A DNA stretch of 41,802 nucleotides from Deltaproteobacteria bacterium. GTDB lineage: Bacteria; Desulfobacterota; Syntrophia; Syntrophales; UBA2210. This document shows, in pieces, positions 17,091 through 25,635 of this stretch; the stretch's first letter is position 1, and each line of letters opens with the position of its first letter. The translations under genes were made by a program, and so were the position numbers. Where the stretch lies: the NCBI GenBank assembly GCA_026388515.1, contig JAPLJO010000007.1, forward strand, positions 1-41,802, read 5' to 3'. The notes beneath the pieces were generated by a model. It had not been told where the DNA came from. It saw only the letters and a list, made by a program, of their open reading frames with translations, and made no database searches.

Positions 17091-18287
17091 ATGGCAACAC
17101 TCTTCGATACCACCCGAATAAAGAGTATGGAACTCAAGAACAGGTTTGTCCGTTCCGCCACCCATGAGGGCATGTCCGATGGCGACGGGTATCCCACGCC
17201 AAAACTCCTGAACCTTTACGAGAGACTTGCGAAGGGAGGGGTCGGTCTTATCATCACGGGCTTTGCCTCTGTGTCACGGGACGGGAAATGCATGTTCAGC
17301 GGGATGCAGGGGATTGACAGCGACGGCCATATTCCGAAATACCGCGAGCTTGTCGACCGGGTGCACGGGGCGGGCGCGAAAATCGCCATGCAGATTGCAC
17401 ACTGCGGCAGGCAGACCCATCGGGATGTCATCGGCGTGCAGCCGATCGCGCCCTCGCGGGTGCTGGACACCTCGACCCTCGTAATGCCCCGTGAGATGAC
17501 CGAAGAAGACATCGAGCGGGTGATCGAGGCCTTTGCCCGCGCGGCATGGCGGGTAAGAGAATCAGGCTTCGACGCAGTCGAACTGCACGGGGCCCACGGG
17601 TATCTCATCAGCGGTTTCCTGTGTTCCCATACCAACAGACGAAAGGACCGCTGGGGCGGCTCAGTGGAAAACAGAATGCGGTTTGTCGCCGAAATATACC
17701 GGCGCTGCCGGAGGGCCGTCGGGGATGACTACCCCATACTCGTCAAGATAAGCGCCACCGACAGCATGAGGAAGGGGATCACCATCGGGGAGAGCGCCGT
17801 GATGGCGCGGATGATGAGCGACATGGGATTCGACGGCATAGAGGTAAGCTGCGGCATCGGTGAGGACAGATTCACCATGCTGCGGGGAGATCTTCCCGTG
17901 GAAGCCATTCTGCAGACCTGGGATATATTCAGGAAAAAGAATGTACTCTATCGCCTGACCATGAAACACTTCGGGAGAATGATCGTGCGTCCGATGGCCT
18001 TTACACAGGCATATAACCGGGAGGCGGCACGGGTAATCAGGGAAAGTGTCCGCGTGCCCGTGTTTCTCGTCGGCGGACTGACGGAACCGGCAGTCATGGA
18101 AGACGTCATTGCGAGCGGGGATGCCGACTATATTTCGCTCTGCCGCGCGCTCATCGCCGATCCGAAACTTCCGGAACGTATCAGAGGGGGCAGCAAAGAA
18201 CCGTCCCGCTGCATCCACTGCAACCTGTGCCTGGGATACCTGGGAACAAGGCCGGTCGCCTGTTATCACGGGAAGCTTCTCAGTTGA
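17091..18287 (+). CDS. Old-yellow-enzyme family NADH:flavin oxidoreductase with Fe-S Cys cluster
   Basis: 398 residues with the OYE-type TIM barrel: MELKNRFVRSATHEG at the start, QIAHCGRQ near 103, the substrate/flavin region DAVELHGAHGYLISGFLCS near 165, and VGGLTEPAVMED near 325. The C-terminus carries CIHCNLCLGYLGTRPVAC, a CxxCxxCx10C cluster like the [4Fe-4S] site of 2,4-dienoyl-CoA reductases, one residue shorter than the usual form. The protein ends there, without the second FAD/NAD domain of those enzymes. It may reduce an enoyl- or dienoyl-type bond. A TTGACA at 16985 is a possible -35. Its stop overlaps the convergent kinase gene by eight bases. Confidence 0.88.
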   Translation: MATLFDTTRIKSMELKNRFVRSATHEGMSDGDGYPTPKLLNLYERLAKGGVGLIITGFASVSRDGKCMFSGMQGIDSDGHIPKYRELVDRVHGAGAKIAMQIAHCGRQTHRDVIGVQPIAPSRVLDTSTLVMPREMTEEDIERVIEAFARAAWRVRESGFDAVELHGAHGYLISGFLCSHTNRRKDRWGGSVENRMRFVAEIYRRCRRAVGDDYPILVKISATDSMRKGITIGESAVMARMMSDMGFDGIEVSCGIGEDRFTMLRGDLPVEAILQTWDIFRKKNVLYRLTMKHFGRMIVRPMAFTQAYNREAARVIRESVRVPVFLVGGLTEPAVMEDVIASGDADYISLCRALIADPKLPERIRGGSKEPSRCIHCNLCLGYLGTRPVACYHGKLLS

Positions 18288-19347
18288 ATCCCGCCTCCAT
18301 CGTCTTCAATGCGGCCTTTTCAAGTATCTGCACGGCGAAAATCATCATCTTGAAACGCTCATCGGCCGTCTGCTTGTGGTAGAAACGGTAGTATATCTGC
18401 TGGGCGATGACGGCCAGGCGGAATAATCCGAAACAGTAGTAGAAATCTATAGAATCAAATTCAAATGCGTAGTTTTTCCGGTAGAGTTCGAGGAGTTCCT
18501 TCCGCGTCATCGAAAATTCAACTTCCGCGGGCATAAAGCGCATCAGGTGAACCTCCAGCGCGTCTCCGGCATCCACCTTGTAGGCAATTGCGTTCATGAT
18601 GTCCATGAGCGGATCGCCAAGGGTGGCCATCTCCCAGTCGAGGACACCGATAACTTTCGTGGGATTCTCCGCGTCCACAATCATGTTGTCCAGCTTGAAG
18701 TCGTTGTGGATGATGGTCGCCCGCGGGCGTTCCTCCGGGACATGGTCATGAATCCATTCCATAATATTTTCGTAGTCGGGTGCGTCAGGCGTGTGAGCCT
18801 GGCGGTACCGCTCGCTCCAGCCTTCAACCTGTCTTCGCACATATCCTTCCGGTTTTCCGAACTCAGCGAGGCCGACCGCCCTGTAATCGATTGAGTGGAG
18901 GGCCGCATGAACATTCACCATATCGGCAAGAAGCTTTCTCGCCTGATCGGTGGAGAGCATAAATCCCTTCGAAAATTCCCTTCGTATCACCATGCCCCGT
19001 ATCCGTTCCATGAGGTAGAAGGGACAACCGATGACCGTTTCATCCTCCGAGTACACAAGGGGCTTCGGACAGCAGGGAAAGACGGGGTGGAGCGCAGAGA
19101 GCACATTGAACTCCCGCTTCATGTCGTGGGCCGTTTTCGCCTTCCGTCCGATGGGCGGTCTTCTCAGGATCATCTCCTTGTCGCCGACCTGGACAAGGTA
19201 TGTCAGATTTGAGTGACCGCCGGGGAACTGTCTGATGGTGAGGGCGCCCGTGAGATCCGGGAGCGTATCCCTGAGGAAGGCTTCCACCTTCGAGGCATCC
19301 AGCTCTTCACCTTTTCGCGTGTCGCGTGCCCTGTCGATCCTGTCCAT
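18280..19347 (-). CDS. APH-type phosphotransferase (ACAD10/YcbJ-like)
   Basis: 355 residues with the aminoglycoside phosphotransferase/choline kinase-like fold. It has a nucleotide-binding N-lobe (FPGGHSNLTYLVQ, then EMILRRPP), the catalytic loop IIHNDFKLDNM near 215 and the metal-binding GVLDWEMATLGDPLMD. Members of this subgroup are often encoded with acyl-CoA dehydrogenases and may phosphorylate hydroxylated acyl groups; that fits the neighbourhood but is inference here. The ATG at 19347 has AAAGGAA upstream. It is the last gene of the leftward arm of the acyl-CoA locus. Confidence 0.88.
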   Translation of the reverse strand: MDRIDRARDTRKGEELDASKVEAFLRDTLPDLTGALTIRQFPGGHSNLTYLVQVGDKEMILRRPPIGRKAKTAHDMKREFNVLSALHPVFPCCPKPLVYSEDETVIGCPFYLMERIRGMVIRREFSKGFMLSTDQARKLLADMVNVHAALHSIDYRAVGLAEFGKPEGYVRRQVEGWSERYRQAHTPDAPDYENIMEWIHDHVPEERPRATIIHNDFKLDNMIVDAENPTKVIGVLDWEMATLGDPLMDIMNAIAYKVDAGDALEVHLMRFMPAEVEFSMTRKELLELYRKNYAFEFDSIDFYYCFGLFRLAVIAQQIYYRFYHKQTADERFKMMIFAVQILEKAALKTMEAGFN

Positions 19348-19495
19348 CGATGGTTCCTTTCTGCCGGGTGATCGCTATCGCCGCGTTACGCACGCATCCC
19401 CGCATCCGCCGCTTCGTATCAATCGGAACTTCGTTCACGAGCGGCGCGATATCATGCCGGCGGCACAGGCGAGTCACATGGGAATGCGGACGGCC

Positions 19496-20473
19496 TTATA
19501 CTCCTTCGAAGAATTTCTGGGGATTCTCAACGAGCATGGTGTTGATCTGCCCGTCGGTGACGCCCGCTTTCTTCAGAAGCGGGATGATGTTTTCGAACAG
19601 GTGCGTCGGTTTCCAGTTCGGCAGCACCAGCGATACGATATCGGCGACACCGGGTCTTCCCAGCCAGAAATTCACGAAGTCATGCGATAGCATGATCTGG
19701 CCGGTAAATCCCGATCCCAGAAGCCCGATGAGACAGGCGAGCCGCCGCTGGTCCTTGGGGGCTCCCGCGAGGCCTTCAATGCCGAAACGGTCAAAGGCGA
19801 TATAGACGCCTTTTTCCAGGACACGCATGAGGTAATCAATATCGGTGGAACCGCCGATATGTCCTATCATTATCTTCTTCGGATTCACTCCCTCGGCAAT
19901 GAGCAGGTCCGCCTGCTCCGGGCCCATCGTGCCTTCCTGGGTGTGGGTTATGATATTGATTCCGTCTTCCTTCGAGACGCGGGCCGCCGCCTTGAAGAAC
20001 ATTTCCTCATAGTGGGTAATGGCGCCCTTGCTGGAGGCGAGCTTGAAGACACCGGGCCTGATTCCCGTCTTCGCGATGCCGTCGGTGACTTCCTTCTTGA
20101 ACATTTCATATATCTGCGAGACACCATCCCCTATCTGGCTCCGGAGATGGAAATAGGCGGGGGCGCCTTCACCCTCGAAATAGTAGCCGCTCGCGCAGAT
20201 TATGTTGAGGCCCGTCTTTTCGGCGATCTCCTTCAGGATGGCCGGGTCGCGTCCGCATTCGTTCGGCGTGGCGTCCACAAAGGTGGCGACACCATGCTTT
20301 TTTATTTTTTCCGCCGTCTCAAGCCCCGCCTTGATACAGGCGTCCCTGTCGAAGGGGCCGAGCGTGACATCTCCCGACCAGCCGGGATACCCGAAAAGGA
20401 AGTGCTCGTGCATCAGTGTTTTTCCCAGTGTGTCCGTTGCCACCGGACCGAGTACCGTATTAACCTTTGTCAT
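19496..20473 (-). CDS. Phosphotriesterase-like metal-dependent hydrolase
   Basis: 325 residues of the PTE/PLL amidohydrolase family. All metal ligands can be placed: HEH at residues 22-24, the bridging Lys in PGVFKLASS, His in ITHTQEG, His in IGHIGGS, and Asp in MLSHDFV. This binuclear site usually hydrolyses lactones or esters. Length is typical. The ATG at 20473 has AAGGAGG; the track start at 20500 is upstream of it. Between an acyl-CoA synthetase and an APH-type kinase it could open a lactone or thioester-derived ring in the pathway; the true substrate is unknown. Confidence 0.88.
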   Translation of the reverse strand: MTKVNTVLGPVATDTLGKTLMHEHFLFGYPGWSGDVTLGPFDRDACIKAGLETAEKIKKHGVATFVDATPNECGRDPAILKEIAEKTGLNIICASGYYFEGEGAPAYFHLRSQIGDGVSQIYEMFKKEVTDGIAKTGIRPGVFKLASSKGAITHYEEMFFKAAARVSKEDGINIITHTQEGTMGPEQADLLIAEGVNPKKIMIGHIGGSTDIDYLMRVLEKGVYIAFDRFGIEGLAGAPKDQRRLACLIGLLGSGFTGQIMLSHDFVNFWLGRPGVADIVSLVLPNWKPTHLFENIIPLLKKAGVTDGQINTMLVENPQKFFEGV

Positions 20474-20536
20474 GTTCCATCCTCCTTTATAATAGTCCAC
20501 CCCTGATTTCGGAAGGGACCTTCAGAGCCCGCCTTC

Positions 20537-22210
20537 CTACATCTTCTTCAGTTCTCCTTTTATGAGTTTTCCACCGGGGTTCCTGGGGAGCATCATCTGG
20601 CTGAACACCACGAAATCGGGCACCTTGTAATCGGCGATTTTCCCCCTGCAGAATTCCTTCACGTCTTCCTCGGTGAGTGTTTCGCCCGGCACCGCCCAGA
20701 CGACGGCCTTTATTTTTTCGCCCAGCACCTTGTCGGACACACCGACGACCCCCACTTCCAGAACCTTCGGATGCTGGCTGATAAGGTTTTCCAGCTCTAC
20801 CGTGTAGACATTTTCACCGCCCCTGCAGATCATGCTTTTTATCCGGTCGATGATGAAGGTGTATCCGTCGTCGTCCATATAGGCCACATCGCCGGTGAGA
20901 AACCACCGTCTCCCGTCACCGTCGGTGATGAAGCTCTGCGCCGTCTCATCGGGCAGGTTCCAGTAGCCTGGGCTGATGCTGGGGCTCGCGGCGAGTATCT
21001 GACCCGGCTTTCCCCGGGGTACGTCTTTCATGTTTTCATCCACAATCCTGAGACGGCTGTTGCCGACGGTCCCGCCGACGCTGCCCGGCTTGGCGACGAT
21101 GGTTTCCGCGTCGCCCGCCATGAAGAGAAGCCAGCCCACCGACGCGCCCTCGGTGAATCCGTAGCCGTTTCCGATGCGGGCCTTCGGGTATTCCTTCGAG
21201 AGCTTGTGACAGATCTCCGGAGGCATGGGCGAGCCGCCCTGCATGATATAGGTGAGGTTGTTCGCTTTCACGAGGTCCTGGTACCGCGGCTGCAGGCCGA
21301 GAATCCAGTACATGGCGGTCACCATCACCGAGAAGTTGATTTTTTCATCGATGAGGACGTCGAGCACCTGCTGGGCATTGAACGTGGTGACCACCACGGA
21401 CTTTGCCCCCAGGAGGTTCAGGTTGACGAGGGTATGGAGCGTAGTCACATGGAAAAAGGGAGTGACGATAAGCTGCCGCCAGTCGGAAACCATGGTGTCG
21501 GGATCGAAGATTTTTCTCATCGAGTTTGTGCAGTTCATCGCATTGTTTACCACGGCGCGATGAAGCGTGATGGTGCCTTTCGGCCTTCCCGTGGTGCCCG
21601 AGGTATAGATGAGGCTGCAGATATCTCCCTCGCTCACATCGACGAGAATCTCTCTCGGCGCCTTCTTCTCCATGAGTGCGACAAGGGGAAGCGCGTTGTC
21701 CTTCTTTTCCTTTCCTGAGACAAAGACATGCCGGAGGCCGGGATTTTTACCGGTGATGGCTTTCACATTGTCCCAGAGGGCGGCTTCTATCGCGGCGGCG
21801 ACGCAGCCGCTGTCCTCGAACTGGCGCTCCACTTCATCGCCGGCAAGCCGTGCGTTGATGATCACCGATATGGCGCCGATCTGCGAGAGCGCGAGGTACA
21901 TGACGAATGCCTCGGGGATGTTATTCATCATGATGGCGACCCTGTCGCCCTTTTCGATGCCGTAATCCTCCCTGAGCGCATATGCCACGTTGTTGACGAC
22001 GCCGTTGAACTGGTTGTAGGTCCAGCGCAGGTTAAAATCCGGGAAATAGAACATTTCCCTGTCGCCGAAGAGCGCAACGCCCTCTTTCATAAGTTCCGTG
22101 AGTGTGCCGTACCGGCATGCCCAGACATCCTGCAGTTCGTCGCGGAAACGTGTCGTAATGACCCCCTCCTGCGGCCACTCGAGAGGCGGTTTCATTTTTT
22201 TGTCTGCCAT
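20537..22210 (-). CDS. AMP-forming acyl-CoA synthetase
   Basis: 557 residues of the ANL superfamily. The P-loop-like SLIYTSGTTGRPKGTI is near 195, YGFTEGA near 345, GDVAYMDDDGYTFIIDRIK near 435, and the C-terminal catalytic Lys lies in NPGGKLIKGELKK. It would activate a carboxylic acid with ATP and CoA in the cytoplasm. The start at 22210 follows AAGGAGG; the track start is 14 codons too early. It lies 63 bases upstream of the phosphotriesterase-like gene on the same strand. The acid is unknown; sequence alone does not tell chain length or ring character. Confidence 0.92.
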   Translation of the reverse strand: MADKKMKPPLEWPQEGVITTRFRDELQDVWACRYGTLTELMKEGVALFGDREMFYFPDFNLRWTYNQFNGVVNNVAYALREDYGIEKGDRVAIMMNNIPEAFVMYLALSQIGAISVIINARLAGDEVERQFEDSGCVAAAIEAALWDNVKAITGKNPGLRHVFVSGKEKKDNALPLVALMEKKAPREILVDVSEGDICSLIYTSGTTGRPKGTITLHRAVVNNAMNCTNSMRKIFDPDTMVSDWRQLIVTPFFHVTTLHTLVNLNLLGAKSVVVTTFNAQQVLDVLIDEKINFSVMVTAMYWILGLQPRYQDLVKANNLTYIMQGGSPMPPEICHKLSKEYPKARIGNGYGFTEGASVGWLLFMAGDAETIVAKPGSVGGTVGNSRLRIVDENMKDVPRGKPGQILAASPSISPGYWNLPDETAQSFITDGDGRRWFLTGDVAYMDDDGYTFIIDRIKSMICRGGENVYTVELENLISQHPKVLEVGVVGVSDKVLGEKIKAVVWAVPGETLTEEDVKEFCRGKIADYKVPDFVVFSQMMLPRNPGGKLIKGELKKM

Positions 22211-22249
22211 GGGTCCCTCCTTGGTATAGAAATGGTGATTGGTTGATCG

Positions 22250-22280
22250 CATATCTTTTTCGACGAACGAAAAAGATATG
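22250..22280. other. Perfect 13-bp inverted repeat between selenoprotein and acyl-CoA synthetase genes
   Basis: CATATCTTTTTCG and CGAAAAAGATATG flank a five-base loop. It lies 36 bases beyond the selenoprotein stop and 40 bases before the acyl-CoA synthetase start. It has no external T-run, so it may be an RNA-processing or attenuation hairpin rather than a simple terminator. Confidence 0.7.
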
Positions 22281-22315
22281 TGGGCAAGTAATCCTTTCGT
22301 CTATAAATGCTTCAC

Positions 22316-23203
22316 TTACTCCTTCTTCCGTGCGTCCGATCCCGCTTTTTTTACGTCGCCGAGGAAAAGCTTGATGATCGGCGATATCTCCGGGGGGTGC
22401 CAGTTCGTCTTCCGCGGATCTTCGTGCCACGTGAAGGGAAGATGAACCACCGTCCCCGGTTTTCGTGTCTCTTCAAATACCTGAAGGGCGCTCATGAGCA
22501 CTTCACGCTGACCCTTTATGTCATGGACCTCGCCGACCGGCCGCCCGAAGGGATACTCGATACCGGCGACACGGGGCATCCCCACCTTCCGTGCGAATTC
22601 GGGGACAGGTGTCAGTATCACCGTGACGATGCCGTCTGCCTCGAGGAAACGCGCAACCAGTCCCACGGACTGGCAGCAGAGCGGTCAGGCCGGCGTGAGA
22701 AGGACTGCGTCCACCCCTTCGGCGTGCATACGGGAGGCCACCTTCGGCATGGTTTCTTCGAGAAGTATCGTGGAGTTGAGTTGAAATCCGTAATAGGAAT
22801 AGGAAGTCGGCGCGAGCCTGCCGATGACGCCTTCTTTTTCAAACTCGCGGAAACGCGCAAGAGGCAGTATCACATTCATATCCTCTTTAATAAGGGCCGT
22901 GTTGACATGGAGGTGATTGACATCGATGTTCGCCTCCGTGGCGTCCCTCGGGATTTCTCGGTGCGTCGGATCACCCCAGAGCGGCTCTTTTTTCTCCCGC
23001 TCCATATCGAAGGGGGGATCCGATTTCATGCTGATGCCCGCTGACGTCATGAGGGAGAATGTCAGCTTCGAAAGGGGTCTGGTAAGGGTGGTCCATGGTA
23101 TATCACCGCTGAACTCTTCCGCGGGGATGTCCTTTTTAATCCAGGCACTGAGCGAGGGCGGCATGAAACGAAAGCCGTCGACGATTCTCGCGTAATTCTG
23201 CAT
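22316..23203 (-). CDS. GrdB-like selenoprotein (glycine/sarcosine/betaine/proline reductase family) with in-frame UGA
   Basis: The track shows two ORFs in the same frame (22685-23212 and 22316-22666) parted only by one TGA at 22685-22687. Read through as selenocysteine they give 295 residues with Sec at 173, in the context LLTPA-U-PLCCQSVGLVARF, the U-P-x-C-x-Q form known in GrdB-like proteins outside amino-acid fermenters. Eleven bases after the UGA comes CCAGTCC-GTG-GGACTGG, a 7-bp hairpin at the spacing of bacterial SECIS elements. The C-terminal half continues ADGIVTVILTP and GMPRVAGIEYPFGRPVG. The ATG at 23203 has GGAGG. The family cleaves C-N bonds reductively in Clostridia; here it leads an acyl-CoA gene set and its reaction is unknown. 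SelA, SelB and SelC are not in the window. Confidence 0.88.
22656..22687 (-). promoter_or_regulatory. SECIS-like hairpin with UGA codon
   Basis: On the minus strand: TGA, 11 bases, then CCAGTCC GTG GGACTGG. The apical loop begins with GU as in known bacterial elements, and the 11-base gap equals that of E. coli fdhF as I recall it. Folding was done by eye. Confidence 0.75.
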
Positions 23204-23260
23204 GATGAGCACCTCCGTTCGATGATGTGTGTGGACGTGGGAGAAGAGAACAACGATGGA

Positions 23261-23289
23261 AGAATATGAAAATGACGAGTGTCTGTCAA
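23261..23289 (-). promoter_or_regulatory. Promoter of the selenoprotein operon
   Basis: On the minus strand a perfect TTGACA (23289-23284) is followed 17 bases later by TATTCT (23266-23261), about 58 bases before the ATG at 23203. The palindromic operator lies about 75 bases upstream of the -35. Confidence 0.65.
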
Positions 23290-23339
23290 TGTGAAAGTCG
23301 TGACCATGAAACGGGTATTCAAACGGCTCAAAAAAATAT

Positions 23340-23368
23340 TTGACAGGAATTCGAATTTATTTTACTGA
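23340..23368 (+). promoter_or_regulatory. Candidate promoter of the TetR-acyl-CoA dehydrogenase operon
   Basis: TTGACA at 23340-23345 and a weak -10 TACTGA at 23363-23368, 17 bases apart. The -10 overlaps the palindrome, so a bound repressor would block this promoter. Confidence 0.45.
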
Positions 23369-23385
23369 ATGAACGTTCATTCAGT
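23364..23385. promoter_or_regulatory. Perfect 22-bp palindrome, likely TetR operator
   Basis: ACTGAATGAACGTTCATTCAGT is its own reverse complement. It lies between the divergent selenoprotein and TetR genes. The core ATGAnnnnTCAT-like layout recalls sites of TetR-type fatty-acid regulators. Autoregulation is the natural reading. Confidence 0.8.
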
Positions 23386-23428
23386 GACAGGCAGCGGATT
23401 GCCGCCGTCATGTTCCAGGGTTCAGGTC

Positions 23429-24082
23429 ATGGTTGTGAAGAATAATGGAAGAAAAATCGGCAAAGATGAGACAAGGGAGAAAATCATCCGGGCCGCAAAG
23501 GATCTCTTCAGCAGAAAGGGGTATCACAAAACCTCGGTGCGGGACATCGTTCGGGCCGTCGGGATGTCAGCGGGGTCGGTGTATGTTCATTTTAAAAACA
23601 AGCAGGACCTTTTTGAGGAAATCGCCACACGCAACGTTGAAGAACTCCGGATCATGCTGAAGGAAAAGAGACGCACAAGCCGCTCCGACGACATTCCGGA
23701 AAGACTGGAAAAGGTGAGGGAAACATACAACATCTTCTTTGATTATGTCGACGAACATGCCAATCAGTTCCTTACGATGATTCGCGGAGGCTTCGGCGTG
23801 GACGAACGGGTCGATGAAGATACCTGGCGCTGGTTCAGTTCATTTGCGAACGACCTTGCCGAAGATTTTCAGATATGGAAGCGCAAAGGAATAATCAGCG
23901 GATTCAATCCGGTGCTTCTGGGACATGTAGTTGTCGGCATGTCGAACCAGGTCGCCCATTGCTATCTCGTGGAAAAAAAGTTCACCCGCGAAGAAGCCAT
24001 TGAAGCGCTCATTACGATCAACAGGGCCATATTTTTCAGCTATCTCACGAAGAAGGGGAAAGAAAAACTGGGCATACAGTAA
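23429..24082 (+). CDS. TetR-family transcriptional regulator
   Basis: 217 residues. The N-terminal helix-turn-helix is clear: TREKIIRAAKDLFSRKGYHKTSVRDIVRAVGMSAGSVYVHFKNKQDLF. The C-terminal half is a variable ligand-binding helical domain ending in TKKGKEKLGIQ. The track start at 23369 lies inside the palindrome; the ATG at 23429 follows CAGGG at fair spacing. It is transcribed away from the selenoprotein gene and leads the rightward operon with acyl-CoA dehydrogenases, so an acyl-CoA or the free acid is the likely inducer. I expect repression of both arms through the palindrome. Confidence 0.9.
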   Translation: MVVKNNGRKIGKDETREKIIRAAKDLFSRKGYHKTSVRDIVRAVGMSAGSVYVHFKNKQDLFEEIATRNVEELRIMLKEKRRTSRSDDIPERLEKVRETYNIFFDYVDEHANQFLTMIRGGFGVDERVDEDTWRWFSSFANDLAEDFQIWKRKGIISGFNPVLLGHVVVGMSNQVAHCYLVEKKFTREEAIEALITINRAIFFSYLTKKGKEKLGIQ

Positions 24083-24119
24083 CGATAGCGGGCAGTACAC
24101 CGCAGAGAAGGAGGGGACC

Positions 24120-25622
24120 ATGGTACTGAGCCACGAATTCAAGGTGCTTCTGGAGAGGGAGCCCAAATTCATCGACATCATGTGCAGCCTCGAGGCGACG
24201 GCGCGTCAGCCGAAGGGGATAATCAACGAGACGAAGGAAGTGGTGGCCATCGCACGGAAATTCAACGACGAGGTGGTGAGACCCTACGCGCTCGAACTCG
24301 ACAGGCTTAGGACGGAAGACCCCGAATTTCTTCCCTGGGAGTTCGTGAAAAAGGCGAACGAGTGGGGCTTCTATACCATGTGGATTCCAAAAATCTTCGG
24401 GGGGAAGGGCTACTGCATGCCCTCCATGTCATATTTCATCGAAGAAATCGGATCCGCCTGCCTGGCCATGGCGAATCTCATCGGCGTCCACTACCTCGGC
24501 TTTGCCACACTCACCGCCACCTGGAACATGCGCCTCGTGAACAGGCTCGCGCGGGAGGTGGCGAAAGGCGAGAAGACGGGTGCTCCCTGCCTCATTTCAC
24601 TTGCCATAACCGAACCGGGCGCGGGTACCGACGTGGAAGAGATAGACCTCATCGACAAGGGAAAAATCACCTGTCACGCCGGAAAGGTGAAAGGCGGGTA
24701 CGTGGTAAACGGGAGCAAGGTATTCATCTCGAACGGCCATATCTCCGCGTGGCATATGCTGATCGCCTATAGCGATCTGAAACGTCCCTCGGATACGCCT
24801 GTGGTGCTCGCTGTTCCCACCGGTGCGAAGGGGTTTTCCTTCGGACGCCAAGAGCACAAGATGGGCCAGAAGGGATGTCCCGCCAGCGAGCTTATCTTCG
24901 AGGACTGTTTCATCCCCGATGAACTGGTCGCCATGGATGATGAGCAGTGCCGCGGCCTCTCCCGGAAAACACGGGAGGCAACCATGCAGGTGATTGATTA
25001 CGTAGTCTCCGTCACCCGGGCCGGTGTCGGCGCCTTCGGCACGGGTGTCGCCCGCGGGGCCTTCGAGGAGGCGCTAAAATTTGCCGGTGAGACGGAGGTG
25101 GACGGGAAACTCCTCATCAACCACGAATGGGCGCAGTGCATGCTTGCAGAGATGTACAAGAACGTGACCATCGCCCGGCTCTGCTACGTGGAAACCAATT
25201 ACGCCAACGGCATGTACGGCTTTTTCAAGACCCTCCAGATGAAACCCATGTACTACTGCGCGAAGATGCTGCCGAAGTTTTACATAGACCTTGTCATTGC
25301 CCCCCTGATGAGTAAGCATTTTATGACAAAACTCATGCGGAAAATTGGTCTTGACGGACAGAAAGATGAAGAAATTCACCGCACCTCGGGATGGGCGTCC
25401 ATCGCGAAGGTGGTAGGAACCGATGCAGGCATCAGGAACTGCCAGCTCGCGCTGGAGATGATGGGTCAGGCGGGGCTGCGCCAGGATAGAGTGGCGGAGA
25501 AACACCTCAGGGATTCCAAGCTTCTCCAGATATACGAAGGCACGAACCAGCTCAACCGCCTGAATATTTTCAAGTGCCTGATTGCGCGGTCCTGTCCGCA
25601 GGCCGTGGTCTTCGATGAATAG
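24120..25622 (+). CDS. Acyl-CoA dehydrogenase
   Basis: A 500-residue flavoenzyme that introduces a 2,3-double bond into an acyl-CoA. Motifs are AITEPGAGTDVEEIDL near 161-176, KVKGGYVVNGSKVFISNG, and the C-terminal RDSKLLQIYEGTNQLNRL, whose Glu is the usual catalytic base. It is longer than the typical 380 residues, with an insert before the C-terminal helices. The track start at 23931 overlaps tetR; the ATG at 24120 follows GGAGGGG. Electrons would go to ETF, not encoded here. It is 37 bases after tetR and 13 bases before the second dehydrogenase. Confidence 0.92.
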   Translation: MVLSHEFKVLLEREPKFIDIMCSLEATARQPKGIINETKEVVAIARKFNDEVVRPYALELDRLRTEDPEFLPWEFVKKANEWGFYTMWIPKIFGGKGYCMPSMSYFIEEIGSACLAMANLIGVHYLGFATLTATWNMRLVNRLAREVAKGEKTGAPCLISLAITEPGAGTDVEEIDLIDKGKITCHAGKVKGGYVVNGSKVFISNGHISAWHMLIAYSDLKRPSDTPVVLAVPTGAKGFSFGRQEHKMGQKGCPASELIFEDCFIPDELVAMDDEQCRGLSRKTREATMQVIDYVVSVTRAGVGAFGTGVARGAFEEALKFAGETEVDGKLLINHEWAQCMLAEMYKNVTIARLCYVETNYANGMYGFFKTLQMKPMYYCAKMLPKFYIDLVIAPLMSKHFMTKLMRKIGLDGQKDEEIHRTSGWASIAKVVGTDAGIRNCQLALEMMGQAGLRQDRVAEKHLRDSKLLQIYEGTNQLNRLNIFKCLIARSCPQAVVFDE

Positions 25623-25635
25623 AAAGGAGGCTCCC

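Noticed and set aside
20771-21718. 315-codon plus-strand ORF
   Set aside because: Antisense shadow of the acyl-CoA synthetase gene.
22316-23212. Pseudogene or two separate small genes split by a stop codon
   Set aside because: Both halves stay in one frame, coding quality is the same on both sides, the stop is UGA, the flanking residues fit a selenoprotein family and a hairpin lies at the right distance.
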